Assembly: GCA_023399215.1 (NCBI GenBank)
Contig: JAEWQJ010000023.1
Location: forward strand, 1 to 64,000
Length of the DNA: 64,000 nt
Reading direction: 5' to 3'
DNA from: Methanobacteriota archaeon
GTDB taxonomy: Archaea > Halobacteriota > Methanosarcinia > Methanosarcinales > Methanosarcinaceae
The position numbers were made by a program, and so were the translations under genes. The notes beneath the pieces were generated by a model. It saw only the letters and a list, made by a program, of their open reading frames with translations. It was not told where the DNA came from and made no database searches. Below are positions 17,131 to 26,371 of this stretch, one piece after another (positions within the stretch are counted from its first letter, which is position 1; each line of letters begins with the position of its first letter).

Positions 17131-18963
17131 TTGTTCAAGAAAAAGGAAGAGATAAAAGGATTTAAGAGGCACGAGTTTTTGGAAGTTAGTCCAGAGCACA
17201 AATTGGTATTCCACAGTGTAAGAGAATATCCCAGGATAACAGAGTATATTGCGCGGTTTGATACCGAAACTGCCAGGATCGATTCAATTGCTATTATAAT
17301 CGGACTCCTTACAGGGTTCGTGATAGGAGTTTATGATCAGACTCTCCAGTACAGCAATACTTTTCTGGGTATGCAGCAAGGGTTCCCGTTACACGAGTTC
17401 CCGCACTATTATGTGTTATTCGTGCCTGCCCTTGGAGGGTTGCTGGTAGGAATAATTTCCCATTTTCTGATGAAAAGGAAGTACGGAGTTGATGGGCTAA
17501 TAGAAACCGTAACCCTCCGCGGAGCAAGACTTAATCTCAGGGATGTTTTTCTGGAAGTTTTTACTTCAATAATCACAATTAGTTCAGGAGGTTCCCTAGG
17601 AAAGGAGGCACCTGGAATCCTTGCAGGAGCCGGGACTGGGGCTTTTCTTGGGAGAATTCTGAAGAGCCCTGAAAGGAAGCTTCAGATACTTCTAGGCTGT
17701 GGAGCCGCAGGCGGAATTGCAGCCGCCTTTAATGCCCCTCTTGCAGGGGTAGTCTTTGTGGTAGAGGTGATTTACGGGGAACTTGAAACCAGGACCTTTA
17801 TTCCGATAGTTATTTCCTCGGTCTTTGCAACTCTCGTCTCAAGCACACTTTTCGGGGTTAAACCTATAGAAATCCCTTCCTACGAAATGGTAAGTCCCTA
17901 CAAAGAACTCGGGCTCTGCCTTGTGCTCGGGCTTCTTGCAGGTGTTATCTCTACACTACTTATCAGGACGCTTTACCACACAAAAGATATTTTTTCGGGA
18001 ATCCCTCTCCATCCTATTTTCAAGCCTGCCCTGGGAGGGCTCGTAGTAGGTGCAATAGGCCTTTTTTACCCCAGGGTTCTCGGAATGGGCTATAGTGTAA
18101 TAACTGATGCCCTCAACAACCAGCTTACTTTCAATCTCCTGCTAACCCTGCTCTGTTTAAAGATCCTCGTTTTTTCCCTCAGCCTGGGCTCTGGAGGCTC
18201 AGGAGGAACGATTGTCCCTTCCCTTTTTACAGGTGCAATGCTGGGAGGAGCTTTCTGGACAGCCGCAAACCTGATTTTTCCGGGGACTGTAGCCGAGCAA
18301 GGGGCATACGCTATGGTTGGGATGGGTGCGGTCTTTGCCGGAACTGCCAGGGCTCCCCTTACTGCCATCCTGATCCTGTTTGAAATTACAAGGGATTATA
18401 ATATGATTCTTCCTCTCATGTTTGCCTGCGTCCTCAGCAGTGTGATGTCAAATGCCCTTTATCCTGAGTCCATTTTCACAGAAGGCTTGCGCAGGAGAGG
18501 GTTTAAGATCCGAAAAGGCAGAGAAGTGGATATCATGAGCTCTATGTTTGTAAAAGATGCCATGATCACATATGTCCAGACAGTTTCTGAGGAGAAGAGT
18601 GTTGAGACACTTACAGCCCTAATGCAGGTAAGCCGCCACGTAGGTTTTCCAGTTCTTGATTCCAAAGGCAAACTTTCAGGTATAGTAACCCTTTCAGACC
18701 TCCGGAGCAAAGTAAAGTCAGGAGACGTCGACAAAAAAGTAAAGGATATAGCTACCCGACGCCTGGAAGTTGCCTACCCTGACGAAACTCTTGACGCGGT
18801 TCTTAAACGCTTTGCTTCAAAACAAATAGGCAGGCTTCCAGTCGTGGACAGAGAGGACAAGACCAGACTCCTAGGTCTCATTACCCGAAGCGACATCGTA
18901 AATGCATATAACAAGAAAGTCGTGGAAAAAGTCAGGATACATAATACTGAAGATTCATACTGA
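17131..18963 (+). CDS. ClC-type chloride channel/antiporter with two CBS domains
   Basis: A 610-residue membrane protein. The ClC domain (about 50-445, some ten to twelve hydrophobic segments) shows the signature loops SSGGSLGKEAPG (the Glu matches the external gate), GSGGSGGTIVPSLF and the helix with AAAFNAPLAGVVFVVE. Two CBS domains follow (about 470-525 and 535-595), which in this family bind nucleotides and gate transport. It probably moves chloride or a related anion across the membrane. The start is TTG at 17131 with no clear ribosome site, so it is uncertain. The last codons run into a 13-bp repeat array. Confidence 0.88.
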   Translation: MFKKKEEIKGFKRHEFLEVSPEHKLVFHSVREYPRITEYIARFDTETARIDSIAIIIGLLTGFVIGVYDQTLQYSNTFLGMQQGFPLHEFPHYYVLFVPALGGLLVGIISHFLMKRKYGVDGLIETVTLRGARLNLRDVFLEVFTSIITISSGGSLGKEAPGILAGAGTGAFLGRILKSPERKLQILLGCGAAGGIAAAFNAPLAGVVFVVEVIYGELETRTFIPIVISSVFATLVSSTLFGVKPIEIPSYEMVSPYKELGLCLVLGLLAGVISTLLIRTLYHTKDIFSGIPLHPIFKPALGGLVVGAIGLFYPRVLGMGYSVITDALNNQLTFNLLLTLLCLKILVFSLSLGSGGSGGTIVPSLFTGAMLGGAFWTAANLIFPGTVAEQGAYAMVGMGAVFAGTARAPLTAILILFEITRDYNMILPLMFACVLSSVMSNALYPESIFTEGLRRRGFKIRKGREVDIMSSMFVKDAMITYVQTVSEEKSVETLTALMQVSRHVGFPVLDSKGKLSGIVTLSDLRSKVKSGDVDKKVKDIATRRLEVAYPDETLDAVLKRFASKQIGRLPVVDREDKTRLLGLITRSDIVNAYNKKVVEKVRIHNTEDSY

Positions 18964-19069
18964 AGATATATACTGAAGATACATACTGAAGATATATATT
19001 GAAGATTCACACTGAAGATATATACTGAAGATACATACTGAAGATATATACTGAAGATACATACTGAAA
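18946..19069. repeat. 13-bp tandem repeat overlapping the channel stop codon
   Basis: ACTGAAGATAYAT units repeat every 13 bases from 18946 for nine copies plus a partial. The first copy codes the last residues of the ClC protein and the second contains its TGA stop, so the array looks like serial duplication of the gene's 3' end. Confidence 0.85.
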
Positions 19070-19150
19070 GCAGTAAACCTAAAAAAGGTCCCCTGACAAA
19101 AGGAATAGAATCTGGAAAGGAAACACCATTTATAGATTATGGGGGGACAC

Positions 19151-22100
19151 ATGCCTGAGTCCATAACTGAAAGCAGCTCAAAAGGGAGCCTGGAAACATA
19201 CCTGAAAAACGTAATACTGGAAGATAGGGATAAAGTCTGTAACTACGTAGAATTATCCGCTAGAGAAATACTACCAATCACGCGCAGGCTTTTCGAAGAA
19301 AAGGTTTCCCTTGCCTACGACTTCAAGATCTCACAAATTGTGGAAAAAGAAAGGCACCTGATAATTTACGGGGAAGCAGGTTCGGGAAAGACGAGCACCC
19401 TTAAGTGGTTGAGTACTGTCTATGCCAGGGAACGCCTACTGAAAAAAGAGGGATTTGTTCCAATATATATAGCACTTGATTCCTATGTCAAAGGCTCTTT
19501 TTATAATTATTTAAAAATACAGGTAACGAGAAAAGGTATTTTTGAGACGGATTTTAAGAAACTGCTCGAAGGAAACGCCCTGCTGTTACTGGACGGGCTT
19601 GACCTGCTCACGCCTTCAGAGAATTTCTCTCCTTTTGATGAGATTTCCGATTTTATTTCCGAGTATGAAGCCTGTAGGTATGTTATTACCTCAAGACCCG
19701 AACCTTCTGATAGCTTAAAAAGTACATTTGCACTCTCCGAACTTGAAAAATTGACCGATGAAAATATCAGGCTGTTTATAGAAAAGAATGTACCAAATAA
19801 AAGACAGGCGAAGCTTTTAAAGGTCAGGAGCCTGAGTGAGACTCAGTCAAAATCGGTTCTTCAGAATCCTCTGATGCTTTATTTCTGGCTCAAACTTTCA
19901 ACTGCGCATATGGGGACAAGAGGAAAACCGGAAGACATCCAGCACTTTACTCTTTTTGACTCTATTCCTTCCAGCAGGGTAGAAATCTATCAGGCGCTCA
20001 TTTCGGAACTTTTTAAGGATTACAGGATAAGCGAGGAGTTTTTTAGATTTCAGAACCAGCTGCCTCTAAGAGTAAGCTTTGAGAATGCAAATTCGGAATG
20101 GGTACCTGATGGAAAAACAGATTCTCAAGAACCCAGTGCCGAAAGAATAGGCTTTCAGGAGCTAAATACTGGAAAAATAGGTTTTCAGGAGCTGAATACT
20201 AGGAAAATAGGTTTTCAGGAGCTGAATATAGAGAGAACAGATATTGAAAATGTCCTTATGAACCTGGCCTTCAAACTCCAGTGCAGGAATAAGATTTCAT
20301 GTAAGTATAGCTATGCCCTTGAAGTGGCAGAAGTATATATAGAATCCAGCAAGTCTGGAAGGATTACAGAGTGCAGCAAATCTGGAAGGATTACAGAGTG
20401 CAGCAAGTCTGGTAAGGTAAAGGCCAGAAAACTCCTTCAGGCCTGCTTAGAGCTCGGACTCCTGATAAGAAAGAGGTCCGAAGTAAAGTTCGGAGTAGAT
20501 CGAACTTTTCAGGAATATTTTGCGGCTTTAAAGCTGAAAACTTACTTTGAAAACGGGATAGATATCTCAAAGGCATTCAGGAATCCGAGATGGGAGAATA
20601 TGATAATGCTCACCTCGGACCTGCTTGAATCAGAAGACGAACTTGTAAACTCGATGGTCTCAAGCGGAAACTTATATCTGGCTTCAAAATGCGCTGTGAG
20701 AGCCAGCCCCGAAACAAAAGGAAAACTATGTGCTTTGCTTGCCGGGAAACTTGACAGCAGGTATACTGTAGAAAAAGTAAAGGCTGTTCAGAGCCTTGGA
20801 AAGCTCGGAACCTGTGGGATCAGAGCCAATACTGGAGCACTTAAGGATAAAGATATCAGAGTGAAAAGAGAAACTGCGAAAGTGCTTGGGGAAACCAGGT
20901 CCGAGATGGCACTTATTCCACTTGAAGCTGCAGTTGGAGACGCAGATTATTCTGTGCGGATAGAAGCCGTAAAGTCTCTTGGCTTAATAGGGTCCGAAAG
21001 AGCAATCGAACTGCTCAGGGACACATTTAAAGATCAGAATCGGGCTGTCCGGCTGGAGGCTGCAAATGCTCTAATGCAAATTGGATCTGAAAAAGCGCTG
21101 GAAGTCCTGATTTCCGCACTTGGGGCCAAAGACGATTTTGTCCGGATTGGAGCTGTGGGGGCTCTTGGAAGGACAAATTCCAGGCAAGTAGCTGAAGAAG
21201 CTCTTATAAAGGCATTTCAGGACGAAGACAAACTTGTCCGGCTGGGAGCTGCCGAAGCCCTGGGCCGGATGAGATCGGAAAGAGCTGTTGAACCTTTTGT
21301 AGATGCCCTTGAAGATAAAGATGAATTTGTGCGCTGGATCGCTACAAAAGCTCTTGGAGAAATCAAATCGGACAAAACTTCCGGCACATTTGTCAATATG
21401 CTTGAAGATAAAAGCCGTTTCGTCCGAAGGGAAGCTGCAAAAGCCCTCGGGGGAGTAGGGTCCGAGGAAACGCTTGACCCTCTTGTTTTGGCACTTTCGG
21501 ATGAGGACGAGTTTGTAAGAAAGACAGCCGTAGAATCCCTTGGAGAAATAAAGTCCGAGAAAGCTGCTAAAACCCTGATAAATAAACTCCAGGACAACAG
21601 CCATTTAGTTCGATTGGAAGCCGCAAAAGCCCTCGGAATGATGAAAATCAGAAAAGCCATTGCTCCGCTGCTTTTTGCCCTCGGAGATGAAAACCGCTTT
21701 GTCAGGAAAGAAGCTGCAAATGCACTCGGACAACTGGAGTGCGAAAAAGTCCTTGACCCCCTTATCAGGATTTATAAGTCTCAGGACCCTTTCACAAGGC
21801 AGGGAGCAGTAAGAGCCCTTGGCCAGATAAATCCCTATGGGATTCCTGATTGCATATCGGACCAAATCTTTGAGTTCATTGATAACGCCCTGAAAGACGA
21901 AGATAAACTTGTGCGAAAAGAAACAGCAAAAGCCCTGCAAAGCCTCTCCGAAAGCAGGAGCGAAAGAGCGTTTGAATCCCTAATCAGTGCCCTTGATAAC
22001 GAGGACGATGAAGTCAGGAGGCTTGCAGCCGGGTCCCTGAACCTTTTTGATTGTGAAAAAGCTATTCCCCAACTGGTCAGTGCCCTCAAATCCAGAGACG

Positions 22101-22657
22101 CAACCGTGCGCCGGTTTGCTGCCGATACCCTCGGCCAGATAAAATCAAAAAAAGCTCTCAAACCCCTGATAGATGTTCTGGTTTTTGATAACGATGGCTT
22201 TGTAAAAGAAGAAGCTGCAAAAGCACTTGGAAAAATAAAATCCAGCCAAGCCATAGAACCTCTTATTGATGCACTAATGGACCAGAATAATAAAGGAAGA
22301 TCAGGAGCCGCCGAAGCTCTCGGCCAAATTAAAGCCGAAAACGCAGTCGATCACCTTATTGCCGCCCTTACGGATAAGGACGATTTCACACGCCTGGCTG
22401 CTGCAAAAGCCCTCGGCCGGATAAAGCCAAAAAAAGCTATCGGACCTCTTATCAACAGCCTTTATGATTGTAACCGCTTTGTAAAAGCCGAAGTAGCCGG
22501 AACTCTCAAAAAGATATGTACTGAAGAAGACAGACCACGTTTGCAGGCTTTACTTGACTCGGAAGACGAATTTACGGCAAATCTCGCTTTTGAAATCCTG
22601 GAAGGCATTGAAATGGAGGAAATCTTAAAAACCGAACTGTTTTTAGAGTGGGAATAA
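19151..22657 (+). CDS. NACHT-domain STAND ATPase with long HEAT-repeat sensor
   Basis: About 1,168 residues. The ATG at 19151 has GGGGGG four bases upstream; an ATG at 19139 is possible but badly spaced. The NACHT core shows a P-loop GEAGSGKT (about 74-81), Walker B LLLLDGLD, and the sensor RYVITSRPE. A helical part containing FQEYFAALKL follows. About nineteen HEAT/PBS-lyase repeats (about residues 535-1150) form the C-terminus. STAND proteins of this plan are ATP-driven switches; several bacterial and archaeal NACHT proteins defend against viruses. No N-terminal effector is visible, only some 35 residues before the conserved ELSAREILP block. Two in-frame repeat tracts sit at 20147-20236 and 20346-20413. 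Confidence 0.88.
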   Translation: MPESITESSSKGSLETYLKNVILEDRDKVCNYVELSAREILPITRRLFEEKVSLAYDFKISQIVEKERHLIIYGEAGSGKTSTLKWLSTVYARERLLKKEGFVPIYIALDSYVKGSFYNYLKIQVTRKGIFETDFKKLLEGNALLLLDGLDLLTPSENFSPFDEISDFISEYEACRYVITSRPEPSDSLKSTFALSELEKLTDENIRLFIEKNVPNKRQAKLLKVRSLSETQSKSVLQNPLMLYFWLKLSTAHMGTRGKPEDIQHFTLFDSIPSSRVEIYQALISELFKDYRISEEFFRFQNQLPLRVSFENANSEWVPDGKTDSQEPSAERIGFQELNTGKIGFQELNTRKIGFQELNIERTDIENVLMNLAFKLQCRNKISCKYSYALEVAEVYIESSKSGRITECSKSGRITECSKSGKVKARKLLQACLELGLLIRKRSEVKFGVDRTFQEYFAALKLKTYFENGIDISKAFRNPRWENMIMLTSDLLESEDELVNSMVSSGNLYLASKCAVRASPETKGKLCALLAGKLDSRYTVEKVKAVQSLGKLGTCGIRANTGALKDKDIRVKRETAKVLGETRSEMALIPLEAAVGDADYSVRIEAVKSLGLIGSERAIELLRDTFKDQNRAVRLEAANALMQIGSEKALEVLISALGAKDDFVRIGAVGALGRTNSRQVAEEALIKAFQDEDKLVRLGAAEALGRMRSERAVEPFVDALEDKDEFVRWIATKALGEIKSDKTSGTFVNMLEDKSRFVRREAAKALGGVGSEETLDPLVLALSDEDEFVRKTAVESLGEIKSEKAAKTLINKLQDNSHLVRLEAAKALGMMKIRKAIAPLLFALGDENRFVRKEAANALGQLECEKVLDPLIRIYKSQDPFTRQGAVRALGQINPYGIPDCISDQIFEFIDNALKDEDKLVRKETAKALQSLSESRSERAFESLISALDNEDDEVRRLAAGSLNLFDCEKAIPQLVSALKSRDATVRRFAADTLGQIKSKKALKPLIDVLVFDNDGFVKEEAAKALGKIKSSQAIEPLIDALMDQNNKGRSGAAEALGQIKAENAVDHLIAALTDKDDFTRLAAAKALGRIKPKKAIGPLINSLYDCNRFVKAEVAGTLKKICTEEDRPRLQALLDSEDEFTANLAFEILEGIEMEEILKTELFLEWE
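20147..20236 (+). repeat. 30-bp in-frame tandem repeat inside the NACHT gene
   Basis: Three units coding IGFQELNTxK start at 20147, 20177 and 20207. They lie in a non-conserved linker and keep the frame. Confidence 0.85.
20346..20413 (+). repeat. 27-bp in-frame tandem repeat inside the NACHT gene
   Basis: About two and a half copies coding SKSGRITEC. The paralogue at 23800-26088 has unrelated residues at this site, so the insert is recent and specific to this gene. Confidence 0.8.
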
Positions 22658-22772
22658 ATTAAAAAACTGTAAAAAGCAGTAGAAGATCACAATAAAGGAT
22701 AAAATAACCTTATTTCAACCCAATAAATGGAAAAATTAACCCGTGAAACCATATTAACCATATTGGGTCGTC

Positions 22773-22817
22773 TTTGTCACGTTCGACGAAGGAGAGCGGC
22801 CTTTCCCATAAAAAAGA
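22773..22817. repeat. Direct repeat with hairpin, left copy
   Basis: TTTGTCACGTTCGACGAAGG and following bases to CCTTTCCC match 31 of 35 positions of the copy at 23677-23711. Its core GGAGAG/CTTTCC forms an imperfect short stem. The two copies bracket the nuclease-family gene. Confidence 0.6.
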
Positions 22818-22898
22818 GAGGAAAGATAAAAAGAAGATACACGATTAAAAAGAAGATACTGCAAGATTTCTTTAAAGGAGTTCCAAGACGTGAGTAGT

Positions 22899-23606
22899 TC
22901 ACTCTAATTCTGCTATTAAAGGCATATGATCACTCAAAGATATCCAATCTTCATATTTACCAACCAACAACGATTTTCCGCGATTAATAATTTCGGCCGG
23001 CGCAAAAATATAATCTATATGATAAGGAGTCTTCTTATTTTTCCTGAAATACAGCGTCGGTTCCTTTTCAATCCCGAACTCTGCATTTGTAAAAGTATGA
23101 TACATACTGAAAATATCAAATTGCTCTAACAAATTAATTACATCAGTGAGTGTTCCGTAAAGAGGATATTTCTGATTCCCCTGATCCCAGATAACATTCC
23201 AGTTGAAATCACCTGCAATAATTGTTGGAAATCTGAACAAATCTTTATAGTAATTCAATGACTTCCAAATTTCTCCAATGTATCTCCTTCCTGGATCCTC
23301 TATATTGTTCTGCGACCAGACAGCAATAAGATTCATTGTTTCACTGCCGTTCACTGTGACAGGAAGGACATATCTGTAATTTTCACAATAAGATTCATGG
23401 ACTGCAATTTCAAAATCATTGAAACTGAAAACACCCAGGCCCTTGTTTCTGTTATTACCTATCCATAAAACATCGTCGTAAAATTTATCGCTGAATTTAT
23501 CTGGATGCTCACACTCAGAAACAATCAATAAATCAGGATCAAAAGGAAGAATATGTTTGTATTTCTTCCGGAAAGCCATATTACAGTTCCAAGTTACGAT
23601 TTTCAT
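22899..23606 (-). CDS. Endonuclease/exonuclease/phosphatase-family protein
   Basis: A 235-residue protein of the metal-dependent EEP fold (relatives: exonuclease III, DNase I, phosphoesterases). Motifs are MKIVTWNCN at the start (metal-site Asn), LLIVSECE (catalytic Glu), IAGDFNWN (Asp/Asn pair) and the closing SDHMPLIAE (catalytic Asp-His). The length is near the minimal catalytic domain and no extra domain is present. The substrate could be DNA, RNA or a small phosphoester. It is set antiparallel between two NACHT genes and bracketed by short direct repeats. A role with them is inference. ATG start without a clear ribosome site. Confidence 0.8.
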   Translation of the reverse strand: MKIVTWNCNMAFRKKYKHILPFDPDLLIVSECEHPDKFSDKFYDDVLWIGNNRNKGLGVFSFNDFEIAVHESYCENYRYVLPVTVNGSETMNLIAVWSQNNIEDPGRRYIGEIWKSLNYYKDLFRFPTIIAGDFNWNVIWDQGNQKYPLYGTLTDVINLLEQFDIFSMYHTFTNAEFGIEKEPTLYFRKNKKTPYHIDYIFAPAEIINRGKSLLVGKYEDWISLSDHMPLIAELE

Positions 23607-23676
23607 ATTAAGACTATTGATACAGTCACTAATTACTAAAAAGCTTTGAATCTAAGTTAAAAAGGACCAGGAAATA

Positions 23677-23721
23677 TTTGTCACGCTCGACGCAGGAAAG
23701 CGACCTTTCCCGAATAAAATA
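23677..23721. repeat. Direct repeat with hairpin, right copy
   Basis: TTTGTCACGCTCGACGCAGG and following bases. The core GGAAAG-CGAC-CTTTCC is a perfect 6-bp stem with a 4-base loop, about 90 bases before the second NACHT gene. It is the partner of 22773-22817. Confidence 0.6.
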
Positions 23722-23799
23722 GAAAGAATTAATTTAGATGGTTTCATAAGGGAGTTGATTAAGAAGTAAAGAAGAGATTTTCATATCAACGGGGATACG

Positions 23800-26088
23800 A
23801 TGGTTATTTCAGAATTAGCTTTAGGCTTATTTATTAACCTGTTATATGATTCATTCAAGAGTATCCCTGAATATATTTCCGATGCTTCTTCAAAAGTATA
23901 TGATCAGGCAATTGAAGAGTTCTCAAATCAGAATTATAGGTTGAATGGAAAACAAATTAACAATTTTTTTCGTCAGAAAAACGTGGAAAAAGCAATCAAA
24001 AAATATCTGAAAAACCTAGATAAGCTTGATTGCTCAAACATTTTGATCAACGAGTTTTTTGAATCATTCAGTGAGGAGGATTTCTCCCGCGAAGATGCAG
24101 ATTTAATCTTAAACTCTTTTTTTGAGATAATAGATACCAAAATAGAAGAAGAACCTGAACTCCGAGACTATTTTGACCACTACTTAGCAAAACGAACAGA
24201 TAAAACAACCCAAGAGACAAATCAAGGAGTTAAAGAGCTATCTAAAGACGTCAAGGAACTAGCTCATAACGTTCAGGAAGTGCACGAAGTAATCAACGGC
24301 AGAAGAGAAAATCAAAGTAAAAAAGAATCCAGCGTAGACTTTGAAGAATCACTAGAAAAATACTTGAACAAAATAATAGATGAAGATGGAAAAAACGGGG
24401 TCAGTGAAGTCTATACAGAACTTTCAGCCAAAGAAATTTTGCCAGTAACTCTCAAATTCCACGATGAGGAAAGCAATAGAGAACAAGAATTTGAGGTTCT
24501 TGAGCTTGTTGAAAAAGAAGAAAAACTTCTCATTTCCGGGGAATCAGGCTCAGGAAAAACAACTACACTTAGATGGTTGAATTACATCCTTGCTAAAAAT
24601 TACCTTGAGGAAAAAAACGAAAATGTTCCCCTGTACATTGAACTAAATTCTTACATCGGTGAAGAACGTTTCATAAAAAACCCATTTGATACATACGTCG
24701 CTAAGAAAGCCGACGGGAAAGGAATCTCAGAGGACACCCTAAAAACGATATTGAAAGGAAAAGCAATTATTCTCCTCGATGGCTTTGACTTACTTTCACC
24801 TACCGATGAGTTCTATCCATACGATAAAATTTCAAATTTCGTCACCGATTACAACAATTGCAGATTTGTTATTTCTTCTAGACCAGGTTTTTTTGAGAGT
24901 ATAAAAAGCAGATTCAAAGTCTCGGAATTGGAAAAGCTAACCGACGAGAAAATAGAGATATTCATAGATCGCTACGTTTCAAATGAAGAACTAGCAGATA
25001 CTCTCAAAGACAAAATCCTTAGCAATCAACAGCTAAAATCCATACTCTCAAACCCGATGATGCTTTACATCGCCATAAAAGTTGCTATGGGACGAAAAGA
25101 CAAGTCTGATGACTTACTGCCTTCAAACCGTTCTGAATTGTACGAAGATTTTATTGATACTCTTTTCAGTCATCAGGAAGAAAAAGGAAAAAGTCTTCAC
25201 GCAGACAGAACACAAATTGAAAATTCTCTTACTGACCTGTATTTTAAACTTCAGTGCAGGAATGAAGTTTCATGCAAATATTCTGAAGCTCTCAAATTTG
25301 TCAAAAAAAGCTCTGAAGATCCTATATTTAAAAAAATTAGCCCGCAGTTAATTATTGAGGACTGCTTCAAACTTGGAATACTTAACAAAAATGATAATCA
25401 TGTATCATATGGAATCCATCAATCTTTTCAGGAATATTTTGCAGCTATAAAGCTAAAAGAGCTTTTTGAAAGTGGATATGATATCTCAGAGACATTTAGT
25501 CATCCAAAATGGGAAGAAATTGTGATATTCACTTCTGAAATGCTAGATTTGGACTCGATTGACGAATTTATTGATTCAATGCTTCCAAAAGAAGATCAAA
25601 AATTAAAGCTTCAACCCGAAATTTTCCTGGCTTCAAAATGTGTAAGTAAAGCAAGTGATAACACAAAGGAAAAACTATGTGCTTTACTTGCCGATAAATT
25701 AGGCTATAAGTATGAACTAGATAAAATAAATTCAATTGAAAGTTTGGGAAGAATTGGAACCGCAGGGATCAGTATAATTGTTGACCTGAAAAATGAAGAG
25801 AAATATGTGCGAAGGAGCGCGGCAAAGGCACTTGGAAATATTAAATCTGATACAGCTGTGCAGCCGCTAATAAACGCACTCAAAGATGAAGATTCATATG
25901 TGCGAAGGAACGCAGCAGAGGCACTTGGAAAGATTTGTACTATCAAAAATAAAAAGCAGCTGGAAGATCTACTGAAATCAGATCATGAGTTTTCAGCTAA
26001 CACCGCATTTAAAATCCTCTATGAAATCGAAACAGAAGAGAAATCGAAAGTCGTTTTATTTAAAGACGAAAAATTCCTAAAAACCTGA
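23800..26088 (+). CDS. NACHT-domain STAND ATPase with N-terminal helical domain and short HEAT tail
   Basis: A 762-residue protein. Residues 1-165 are a predicted all-helical domain of unknown family and 165-195 a heptad-like linker (KELSKDVKELAHNVQEV). The NACHT ATPase has P-loop GESGSGKT (246-253), Walker B ILLDGFDLL and RFVISSRPG. Then come the helical region with FQEYFAAIKL and about three HEAT repeats at the end. From the NACHT domain on it parallels the upstream gene (shared RNEVSCKYS, FLASKCV, KLCALLADKL), so the two are paralogues. The N-terminal domain is a candidate effector or adaptor; the HEAT tail may sense a ligand. Start ATG behind GGGGATACG. Confidence 0.86.
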   Translation: MVISELALGLFINLLYDSFKSIPEYISDASSKVYDQAIEEFSNQNYRLNGKQINNFFRQKNVEKAIKKYLKNLDKLDCSNILINEFFESFSEEDFSREDADLILNSFFEIIDTKIEEEPELRDYFDHYLAKRTDKTTQETNQGVKELSKDVKELAHNVQEVHEVINGRRENQSKKESSVDFEESLEKYLNKIIDEDGKNGVSEVYTELSAKEILPVTLKFHDEESNREQEFEVLELVEKEEKLLISGESGSGKTTTLRWLNYILAKNYLEEKNENVPLYIELNSYIGEERFIKNPFDTYVAKKADGKGISEDTLKTILKGKAIILLDGFDLLSPTDEFYPYDKISNFVTDYNNCRFVISSRPGFFESIKSRFKVSELEKLTDEKIEIFIDRYVSNEELADTLKDKILSNQQLKSILSNPMMLYIAIKVAMGRKDKSDDLLPSNRSELYEDFIDTLFSHQEEKGKSLHADRTQIENSLTDLYFKLQCRNEVSCKYSEALKFVKKSSEDPIFKKISPQLIIEDCFKLGILNKNDNHVSYGIHQSFQEYFAAIKLKELFESGYDISETFSHPKWEEIVIFTSEMLDLDSIDEFIDSMLPKEDQKLKLQPEIFLASKCVSKASDNTKEKLCALLADKLGYKYELDKINSIESLGRIGTAGISIIVDLKNEEKYVRRSAAKALGNIKSDTAVQPLINALKDEDSYVRRNAAEALGKICTIKNKKQLEDLLKSDHEFSANTAFKILYEIETEEKSKVVLFKDEKFLKT

Positions 26089-26106
26089 TTTTGTGATTTT
26101 ATTCAC

Positions 26107-26371
26107 TCATTCCATTAATTCCGTATCCTCATGCGAATAAGCCGGCGCACAACAGCAGAGAATCTTCAGCGGCATATTTCCTGTGTTTTGAATTCTGTGC
26201 GGAGTGCCGGGAGAAATAAAAACTGTATCCCCTTTTTTGACCTTGAATTCTTCAGATCCAAGAGTCATTATCCCGCTGCCTTCGGTAATGTGATAGATCT
26301 CTTCGGTCAGGTTGTGTTTGTGAAGAAGAGTTTTTCCGCCGGCTGGCACTGTAGCTTCGGCAAGGCTCTGT
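26107..26371 (-). pseudogene. Truncated cupin gene, copy of 28384-28749
   Basis: The frame codes the C-terminal 88 or so residues of the cupin at 28384-28749 with over 90% identity (LLHKHNLTEEIYHITEGSG, GDTVFISPGTPHRIQNTG). Homology stops abruptly at QSLAEATVP, where an in-frame TAA lies directly upstream. The 33 N-terminal residues of the intact copy are missing. A short product from an internal start is possible, but the cut-off edge says remnant of a segmental duplication. Confidence 0.75.
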
